NCBI RefSeq assembly: GCF_004770145.1 | Contig: NZ_RQFW01000005.1 | Coordinates: 558,001 to 622,000 of the forward strand | Reading direction: 5' to 3' | Length of the DNA stretch: 64,000 nucleotides | Origin: Leptospira bourretii | GTDB lineage: Bacteria; Spirochaetota; Leptospiria; Leptospirales; Leptospiraceae | Shown: in pieces, positions 58,896-64,000 of the stretch | How positions within the stretch are numbered: position 1 is the stretch's first letter | How the letters are laid out: every line of letters starts with the position of its first letter | The notes under the pieces: generated by a model | What the model was told of the DNA's origin: nothing | What the model saw: only the letters and a program-made list of their open reading frames with translations | Database searches by the model: none | Translations under genes and position numbers: made by a program

Positions 58896-59822
58896 ATGGG
58901 ACAAGGTCATAATCATTCTAAACAAGACCACCACTCACACAATCATAGCCACCACCATACCTCAACTTCTACAAAAAATTTGGCATGGGCCTTTGTTCTT
59001 AACTTAAGTTTTTCTTTGTTAGAACTAATCGGTGGTATTTTTTCCAATAGCATTGCCATTATTTCTGACGCTTTCCATGACTTTGGTGATGCATTGTCTC
59101 TTGCCCTTGTCTGGTATTTACAAAAAATTTCCACAAAACCAAAAGACAATTATTTTGACTATGGTTATAAACGATTTTCCATACTTGGAGCACTTATCAT
59201 TTCAGTTATTTTATCAGTTGGTTCTATCTTTATGATCATTGAATCTATCAAAAGATTCATCACTCCCGAAGAAACGAAAGCTGATATTATGTTTGCACTT
59301 GCTATCATTGGAGTCATAGTCAATGGAGCAGCGATGATACGACTCAACCATGGCAAATCATTAACCGAAAAAGCAGTTTTTCTTCATTTTTTAGAAGATA
59401 TACTCGGATGGATTGCAGTCCTTATCGGTAGTGTTGTCATGATGTATTTCTCAGTTCCTTGGTTTGATCCATTACTATCACTGGCGATTGCATTATGGAT
59501 TTTATGGAATGCCTATGGTAATATCAAACAGGTTATGATCGTTATGTTACAGGCAGTGCCTGAATCAGTTGATCGTCATGAACTAGTTGAACATTGGGAA
59601 AAAATCAAAGGAATTCATTCGATCCATGATATCAAAATTTGGAGTTTAGACGGAAACCACCATGTTGCTTCCCTGCATGTGCTGATAGACAAAACTGTTA
59701 AACTAAATGAATTTCAAAAGATTAAAGAAAAAATTAGAAAGGTTGCATTAGAATTTGAAATCATCCATACTACCATTGAATTAGAAACTGACGCCGAACA
59801 ATGCAAACTTCATTCAGATTGA
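58896..59822 (+). CDS. cation diffusion facilitator metal exporter
   Basis: A CDF transporter of 308 aa from the ATG at 58896 (MGQGHNHS); a TTG at 58860 would add 12 residues. It has a His-rich start (about 10 His), six membrane helices, the intramembrane metal site in SDAFHDFGDALSLA and again HFLEDILGW, and a cytoplasmic C-terminal domain (LDGNHHVASLHVLID). This pattern fits Zn/Cd/Co export by proton antiport. Its stop is a few bases inside the convergent GST gene. Confidence 0.9.
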   Translation: MGQGHNHSKQDHHSHNHSHHHTSTSTKNLAWAFVLNLSFSLLELIGGIFSNSIAIISDAFHDFGDALSLALVWYLQKISTKPKDNYFDYGYKRFSILGALIISVILSVGSIFMIIESIKRFITPEETKADIMFALAIIGVIVNGAAMIRLNHGKSLTEKAVFLHFLEDILGWIAVLIGSVVMMYFSVPWFDPLLSLAIALWILWNAYGNIKQVMIVMLQAVPESVDRHELVEHWEKIKGIHSIHDIKIWSLDGNHHVASLHVLIDKTVKLNEFQKIKEKIRKVALEFEIIHTTIELETDAEQCKLHSD

Positions 59823-60416
59823 ATTCATTGGTTTAAATCTATCCAATGATTCAATTCGTTTGATCCATTCTAAAACTTTTGGATATGATGATAAATCAAA
59901 TCCTCCTTCATGTGCCACATGTGTGTAAGCAAACAAAGATATATCTGCTGTAGTTATATAATCACCAACTAAAAATTTATTCTTTGTTAGCTGGGTTTCC
60001 ATAACACGTAAAGCTTTATGTCCACCTTCTTGTTTAGATTCGTATTCTGCTCGTCTCTCCTCGGGAATCCCCAAATAATGCCTAATAAATCTTGCTACTG
60101 CAATATAAGGCTCATGACTGTATTGTTCAAAAAACTGCCATTGTAAGACCTTTGCTTTTTCAAAATGATCTTTAGGAATCAGATCACTCCCTTCTGCCAA
60201 AAAATTTAAAATAGCATTGGACTCTGATAAAATTCTGCCATCATCCAAAATTAAAATAGGAATTTTTCCATTCGGATTCATTTTTAGAAATGAATCTGTT
60301 TTGGTTTCTCCTTTTTTTATATCAATATCTTGCCATTCGTATGGAATCTCTAGAAAGGAAGTTACGAGTAAAAGTTTATAACTATTCCCTGATTGTCTGT
60401 CACCGTAAATTTTCAT
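59814..60416 (-). CDS. glutathione S-transferase family protein
   Basis: A 200-aa GST. The thioredoxin-like N-domain has MKIYGDRQSGNSYKLLL with Ser as candidate catalytic residue, then NPNGKIPILILDDGRILSESNAIL (cis-Pro and SNAIL motif). The C-domain is all-helical. The ATG at 60416 follows AGGAAGG. It overlaps the upstream DAPG-hydrolase-like gene by 17 bp, so they form an operon controlled by the region at 61.1 kb. Confidence 0.9.
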   Translation of the reverse strand: MKIYGDRQSGNSYKLLLVTSFLEIPYEWQDIDIKKGETKTDSFLKMNPNGKIPILILDDGRILSESNAILNFLAEGSDLIPKDHFEKAKVLQWQFFEQYSHEPYIAVARFIRHYLGIPEERRAEYESKQEGGHKALRVMETQLTKNKFLVGDYITTADISLFAYTHVAHEGGFDLSSYPKVLEWIKRIESLDRFKPMNSI

Positions 60417-61056
60417 TTTCCTTCCTGTAAAGATTTGGTAAAAAACTTTCGAACTGACCCACCTCTTCAATGTTATGTTTTATCCAATAAAAACCATGTT
60501 GATTGTCAAAAAACAAAAACTCAAAGATTGGTCGTAACAACTTAAAACTAAATCCTTTCCATCCGACAATCAAACAATTTTCATACCGAGTTCCCTCGGC
60601 ACTTTCCTTAAAATTATATTCCATTCTTGCAATCGGTAAAAATCCATATAGTTTTGGATTATGAATAAAACCTTCCTCATCTAATTTTTCAATGGGACTG
60701 ACCACATTCACTAAATAATCCTTTTTCCTACCAAGGTATTCTACAATTCTTAAAACTGCACCAGGCCCTACACTACCATCTGGTTTCCTTTTTTCATAAC
60801 TAACATGAACATGGTCTTCGGGATGCCAAACATGATAACGATTATAGATCTTTCCTTCATATTCGATATCACCTTCTAAATGTTGGAACCACCAAACCAA
60901 CATTTTTGGAAAAACTCCTTTGATTGTATCATGCCGAATCCAATATTTAACCCGTCCATCCGCAAGCACTTCTCTTCCGGATTCTGCCGATTCCACAGAC
61001 TTCCTGTTCCAAGGTATATCCAACTTTGCCAAAAACCCTAATTGAACTTTTTTCAT
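60400..61056 (-). CDS. DAPG-hydrolase (PhlG)-like family protein
   Basis: A 218-aa protein resembling the 2,4-diacetylphloroglucinol hydrolase family: KGVFPKMLVWWFQHLEGDIEYEG, YHVWHPEDHVHVSYE and a late HNIEEVGQFESFLP supply the His and Glu residues used for zinc in PhlG, which cuts a C-C bond. The actual substrate here is unknown. First gene of the pair with the GST; GAGGGG lies 7 bp before the ATG. Divergent from the TetR gene and probably repressed by it. Confidence 0.72.
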   Translation of the reverse strand: MKKVQLGFLAKLDIPWNRKSVESAESGREVLADGRVKYWIRHDTIKGVFPKMLVWWFQHLEGDIEYEGKIYNRYHVWHPEDHVHVSYEKRKPDGSVGPGAVLRIVEYLGRKKDYLVNVVSPIEKLDEEGFIHNPKLYGFLPIARMEYNFKESAEGTRYENCLIVGWKGFSFKLLRPIFEFLFFDNQHGFYWIKHNIEEVGQFESFLPNLYRKENENLR

Positions 61057-61070
61057 TACATTCCCCTCAA

Positions 61071-61121
61071 GTATAGCAAATACTATACTTGCATAAATTC
61101 ATTGTAAAGTAAATACTATAC
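61071..61121. promoter_or_regulatory. two 18-bp operator-like repeats between the TetR and PhlG-like genes
   Basis: GTATAG-CAAATA-CTATAC (61071-61088) is a perfect inverted repeat; GTAAAG-TAAATA-CTATAC (61104-61121) is a near copy that shares AAATACTATAC. The centres are 33 bp apart, about three helical turns. They cover the -10 and -35 boxes of the minus-strand promoter, the usual layout for TetR-type repression. Confidence 0.6.
61080..61108 (-). promoter_or_regulatory. candidate promoter of the PhlG-like/GST operon
   Basis: On the minus strand TTTACA (61108-61103) and TAGTAT (61085-61080) are 17 bp apart; TATAGT at 61087 is an alternative with 15 bp. Each box lies inside one operator copy. 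Confidence 0.45.
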
Positions 61122-61185
61122 AAAAAATCAATCGAAAAATTCTATTACAATTAAAAAATGTTACAAAACGGAGACTGGTAAACTC

Positions 61186-61842
61186 ATGAAACTAACCCTA
61201 AAGTCACTACAAAACGAATTTAATGCTTACCAAAATCCCGAGTCAGAAAAGGAAAAAGACATAGTAAAAGCTGCGGAGGATGTTTTTGCTGAGTTAGGAT
61301 TTTCCGGTGCTACAACTGCAGAATTAGCTAAAAGGGCCGGTGTAACAGAACGTACACTCTTTAAATATTTTCCCTCGAAGATGGATTTATATAGACGGGT
61401 TCTTTCAGGTTTACTTCTTTCAACGATTCTACCCGGCCATATGTCTGACCTCAAAGAAAGATTACAATCGTTGAAACCAAATTTCAAAGAATGGTATGTT
61501 ACTATTTTAAAGGCAAGATATACTGCCGTAGCAAAAGAACCTCAAAAACTAAAACTACTTCTCGGTGCCCTACTTTTCTCAAAAGAATTCTCCGAGATTT
61601 TTGGAAATCTTTGGAAAATAAATTTGTATGATACTTCCGTAGAAGCCATCGAGTATTTCCAACAAATGGGTGAAATCAGAAAGGATTTAGATCCGAATCA
61701 AATTGTAAGGGCTTCTTTTAGTTTGGCCGCTAGTTTTTTAATTACAAAATTTGTATTAGCACCCAAATATCCTATAGACCCAAACAAAGAAATTGAAACT
61801 CTTTTTATCATTTTTTACCAAGGAATCAAAAACGAAATATAA
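61186..61842 (+). CDS. TetR/AcrR family transcriptional regulator
   Basis: A 218-aa regulator. The N-terminal helix-turn-helix (residues about 25-72, DIVKAAEDVFAELGFSGATTAELAKRAGVTERTLFKYFPSKMDLY) is classic TetR. The C-terminal ligand domain is hydrophobic and unlike any I can name. GGAG precedes the ATG. It is divergent from the PhlG-like/GST operon, and the two operator copies between them suggest that it represses both itself and the operon until a ligand, perhaps an aromatic compound, binds. Confidence 0.92.
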   Translation: MKLTLKSLQNEFNAYQNPESEKEKDIVKAAEDVFAELGFSGATTAELAKRAGVTERTLFKYFPSKMDLYRRVLSGLLLSTILPGHMSDLKERLQSLKPNFKEWYVTILKARYTAVAKEPQKLKLLLGALLFSKEFSEIFGNLWKINLYDTSVEAIEYFQQMGEIRKDLDPNQIVRASFSLAASFLITKFVLAPKYPIDPNKEIETLFIIFYQGIKNEI

Positions 61843-61882
61843 ATCTGAGGAACCTTTCAGCAAACATTGAAATCTCGAATTG

Positions 61883-61900
61883 ATTTAAACTTATTTAAAT
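61883..61900. other. AT-only inverted repeat between convergent genes
   Basis: ATTTAAA-CTTA-TTTAAAT lies between the convergent stops of the TetR and MltA genes. A T-run follows only after 15 bases on the plus strand, so it is a weak terminator candidate at best. Confidence 0.2.
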
Positions 61901-61913
61901 TAGCATCATTTAT

Positions 61914-63110
61914 CTATTTTTTTTCTTTCCTTGGGAGTAACAAAACTACTTTTCCTTTTGTTAACAAATTGTTTGCTTCCTCTTCTACTCCATTTTCACT
62001 CCCTAAATAATAATCCAACCTACCAACACCGGTGATAGCATTTCCCCTATCATGAACAAAAACCAAACGGTTATTCACCAATTCTTTGTTTGATTGAAAA
62101 GAAAGAAGGACAGGAAGTCCTAAAGGAATCTTTATATCCATTGCCACAGATCGGTAAGCTACCAATCGAATGCCACCACTACCTTTTGGACCCAGATGAT
62201 ATTGGTTCATATCACCATTTAACAATGATTCTTTGTGAAAGAATATATATCTAGGATTCTTTAAAATTGCTTCAGTTACTTCCTTAGGTTTAGATTGGAT
62301 ACAATTTGATAAATGATATGGTTTAAGACTTGGACAAATACCATGTAGATGAACAGAAGGACTAATATAATCTTTCCCATTGTCTTCAGCATAATTGATG
62401 CGAAATCTCTCATTGGTTTCCATTTCAACAAGGGCAGACCCTTCCAACTGTGCTAAATGTAAGTCTGTCAATCTTAAGAAAACAATTGGTTTCGAATATT
62501 TTTCCCAAATTGATTTTTGATTCCATTTATCCCGATGAAAGTGTTTAGGATTCTCTGGAAAACTTGGGTCTGAAATAGGAGGAGTTAATGCAGGATATTG
62601 AAATTCTCCTTCTTGTTTGTTTTTTCCACGAATTCGTACTTCATAATATCCAGTAATCGTTGGTAAATCAGTGGAAGGTCTCAACTCAATATATTGAAAA
62701 TTTTTTTCGATTTCACTTTTTATCTGATCATCGGGTGTATTGTGAATGATGGACTGAAGATTTGAAAATGACCGAAGGATTTCTTCATTTGTGAATTCTT
62801 TCTCCCCAAATCGAAATTTATTATCTTTAGGCAATCGTTTTAAGTGTTGTATCGATTCTCTTAACGCGGATTCCAAATTTGAATCTCGTACAAAATCCAT
62901 CTGATTGAATGGTTTTAGAGTTTGAGGGAAATGAAATCCGGAGGACTGGTTTTTGCTATTTTGATTGTGCTGATGGTTGTGAAACTTATTTGACTCTGCA
63001 AATAAATCAACAATCGAAAATGAACCAATCAATAAAGAAACTGAGATCATTTGGTTCGTGAGACAAAAAGGAAAGTGACTTTCTTTTTCCAGCGGATTCC
63101 CATTTCCCAT
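61914..63110 (-). CDS. mltA: membrane-bound lytic transglycosylase MltA-like (3D domain)
   Basis: A protein of up to 398 aa. The MltA barrel has ITGYYEVRIRGK and YPALTPP; the C-terminal 3D domain has VFVHDRGNAITGVGRLDYYLG with the Asp residues that define the family, so it should cut glycan strands to 1,6-anhydro ends. The signal-like segment MISVSLLIGSFSIVDLFAES begins at Met21 (63050) and may be the true start; no Cys fits a lipobox after it, unlike E. coli MltA. A His/Asn-rich stretch follows. Confidence 0.85.
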   Translation of the reverse strand: MGNGNPLEKESHFPFCLTNQMISVSLLIGSFSIVDLFAESNKFHNHQHNQNSKNQSSGFHFPQTLKPFNQMDFVRDSNLESALRESIQHLKRLPKDNKFRFGEKEFTNEEILRSFSNLQSIIHNTPDDQIKSEIEKNFQYIELRPSTDLPTITGYYEVRIRGKNKQEGEFQYPALTPPISDPSFPENPKHFHRDKWNQKSIWEKYSKPIVFLRLTDLHLAQLEGSALVEMETNERFRINYAEDNGKDYISPSVHLHGICPSLKPYHLSNCIQSKPKEVTEAILKNPRYIFFHKESLLNGDMNQYHLGPKGSGGIRLVAYRSVAMDIKIPLGLPVLLSFQSNKELVNNRLVFVHDRGNAITGVGRLDYYLGSENGVEEEANNLLTKGKVVLLLPRKEKK

Positions 63111-63557
63111 CTTGATCTTGTTTCATCTGGCATTGGAATTCTGAAAACCATTAAAACAGTTGGTTGGGAGCTAGTTGAAAACTGGGAAGGAATTCATAGG
63201 CAAAAAGGTAACCAAGTTTCCAAGGAAAAAGATGCAAAAAAGTAACTCAATTTCCAAAGTTAACAATGCGAAAAAGTAACTCAATTTCCAAAGTGACCCA
63301 TACACAAAAACCACCCGCTTTTTTGGTCCTTCCCTGAAACACACTCAACCGATGACCAACAATAGAAAGTAGAAAAGGAAAGTCACTCACCCGCATCTCA
63401 CATAGTCCTGATCTCGAATCAAATTTTGCCTTATGTCTCATAAGAAAGGCACTGTCCAATCATTTTTCCCAATTCACCTTGACTTCCATGGGGGTACCAA
63501 AAACCTTTCAAAAGACCTCATATTTTTGCGATCATATATAGATTAATTAGGTGTTTC
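63111..63557. other. 447-bp noncoding region upstream of rpmH
   Basis: No convincing gene on either strand. It holds the 34-bp tandem repeat at 63200-63301. I looked for DnaA boxes (TTWTNCACA) because rpmH-rnpA lies beside the origin in many bacteria and found none. An AT-rich segment with CATATATAG (63533-63541) may carry the rpmH -10 box, but no matching -35 box is seen. Confidence 0.6.
63200..63301. repeat. three tandem copies of a 34-bp repeat
   Basis: Copies start at 63200, 63234 and 63268, exactly 34 bp apart. Each begins GC(A/G)AAAAAGTAAC-like, continues with CAA(T/G)TTTCCAA-like and ends AT. Copies 2 and 3 are identical over 26 of their first 27 bases (to AAAGT); copy 1 is more diverged. 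Confidence 0.85.
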
Positions 63558-63719
63558 ATGAAACGTACATTCCAACCGAGTAAAATTAAACGCGTGAGAA
63601 CTCACGGATTCCGAGCCAGAATGGCTACCCCAGGCGGACGAAATGTGATAGCCAACAGAAGAAGAAAAGGCCGTGCTAAATTGACTGTTTCCGACGAAAA
63701 AATCGGGAGAAAGTTCTAA
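63558..63719 (+). CDS. rpmH: 50S ribosomal protein L34
   Basis: A 53-aa ribosomal protein. [22 protein letters not shown] and the [19 protein letters not shown] core are unmistakable. It is about seven residues longer at the C-terminus than the E. coli protein (SDEKIGRKF). AGG lies before the ATG. The rnpA frame follows within a few bases, the standard order. Confidence 0.98.
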   Translation: MKRTFQPSKIKRVRTHGFRARMATPGGRNVIANRRRKGRAKLTVSDEKIGRKF

Positions 63720-63724
63720 TTTAG

Positions 63725-64000
63725 GAGCTTCCTTCGGAGACCCTTCGCGACCAAACCAGGATCCAGGAACTCTTTCGTCAGAATCGTAAAATGGGCAGGC
63801 CACCGATGCGATGGCTTGTTCGAAAAAACGGCCTTCCGTTTGCCAGTTTTTTATTTTGCCCCGATAAAACTCACAAAACAGCCGTTGAACGCAACCGTTC
63901 CAAACGAATTCTCCGAGAACTGGTTAGGAAACATATTTCTTTGTTACCTGTTGGATACGATTGTGCCCTACTCGTTCAGAAAGAATTTGCGAAGTTATCC
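63725..64000 (+). CDS. rnpA: ribonuclease P protein component, cut by the window end
   Basis: The C5 protein subunit of RNase P, partial at its 3' end. The RNR signature is present (ERNRSKRILRELVRKH), then LLPVGYDCALLVQ. The conserved N-terminal helix (TRIQELFRQNRKMG) is encoded from about 63755, but between the in-frame TAG at 63722 and the first ATG at 63791 there is no ATG, GTG or TTG. An AGGAG site lies at 63723-63727. So the start is uncertain: either ATG 63791 with a shortened N-terminus, or a non-standard codon upstream. I give the open frame from 63725. Confidence 0.8.

Noticed and set aside
63051..63245. 64-codon plus-strand frame reaching into the tandem repeat
   Set aside because: It overlaps the MltA start antisense, is lysine-rich through the repeat, and has no ribosome site; treated as noncoding.
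63200..63301. Tandem repeat considered as a CRISPR remnant
   Set aside because: Copies are directly adjacent with no unique spacers and there are no cas genes.
63111..63557. Replication origin
   Set aside because: No DnaA boxes seen, and dnaA is not in the window.
63543..63803. Open frame of 86 codons on the minus strand over rpmH and rnpA
   Set aside because: It is antisense to two clearly conserved genes and has no family resemblance or ribosome site.

Overview
The window is a dense stretch of spirochaete chromosome, most likely Leptospira. The sequence evidence is an LpxA with the catalytic His at residue 120, many lipoproteins with the loose lipoboxes typical of spirochaetes, a DUF1574 plus MBOAT acylation pair, many SpoIIE-type phosphatases and GGDEF/EAL proteins, the MEP isoprenoid pathway (ispF), and AT-leaning base composition with genes packed end to end on both strands. 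I cannot decide between a saprophytic and a pathogenic species from this window. I found no tRNA, rRNA, insertion sequence, prophage or CRISPR array. This is core chromosome rather than an accessory island.

Layout. 1-3 kb: tail of a GT-B-like protein, a stand-alone Hpt protein, then the lpxA-galE pair (4-bp overlap) for lipid A and surface sugars. 3-8 kb: a minus-strand operon with a 226-aa unknown, a metallophosphoesterase, a zinc-ribbon membrane protein, recG and a VanY-like lipoprotein. 8-16 kb: gpsA, a MAPEG protein, an operon of an AhpD-like protein, arsS (arsenosugar radical SAM), map and an alpha/beta hydrolase, then a fatty acid CoA ligase with an enoyl-CoA hydratase. 16-23 kb: a membrane-anchored MutS-like ATPase, a HEAT/SH3 exported protein, a lipoprotein and an AsmA-like protein. 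22.8-30 kb: a Yej-type peptide ABC transporter without a binding protein, joined to an AttH-like lipocalin and a SpoIIE phosphatase with TPRs.

30-39 kb: nadA-ispF, lipoproteins, an LpoB-like/COG3014 pair, and ftsQ-ftsA-ftsZ on the opposite strand, followed by a small exported coiled-coil protein with its own terminator and palindromic sites upstream. 39-44 kb: a caspase-like protein, a DUF1574 protein and an MBOAT acyltransferase. 44-54 kb: recQ, dihydroorotase, a PAS-GGDEF-EAL protein, pheT, a 7TM-SpoIIE phosphatase and a gamma carbonic anhydrase. 54-61 kb: an MFS permease, small proteins, a thioesterase, a membrane GGDEF/EAL protein whose GGDEF metal site is damaged, and a CDF metal exporter. 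60-62 kb: a GST and a DAPG-hydrolase-like protein divergent from a TetR regulator, with paired operators between them. 62-64 kb: MltA, a noncoding stretch with a 34-bp tandem repeat, then rpmH and the start of rnpA.

Themes are envelope building and division (lpxA, galE, VanY-like, LpoB-like, ftsQAZ, mltA, MBOAT), second-messenger and phosphatase signalling, and housekeeping DNA repair. No single new system stands out. The best leads are the palindrome array at 39.0-39.1 kb, the TetR operator pair at 61.1 kb, the rnpA start problem, the binding-protein-less Yej/AttH cluster and the inactive-looking GGDEF domain.
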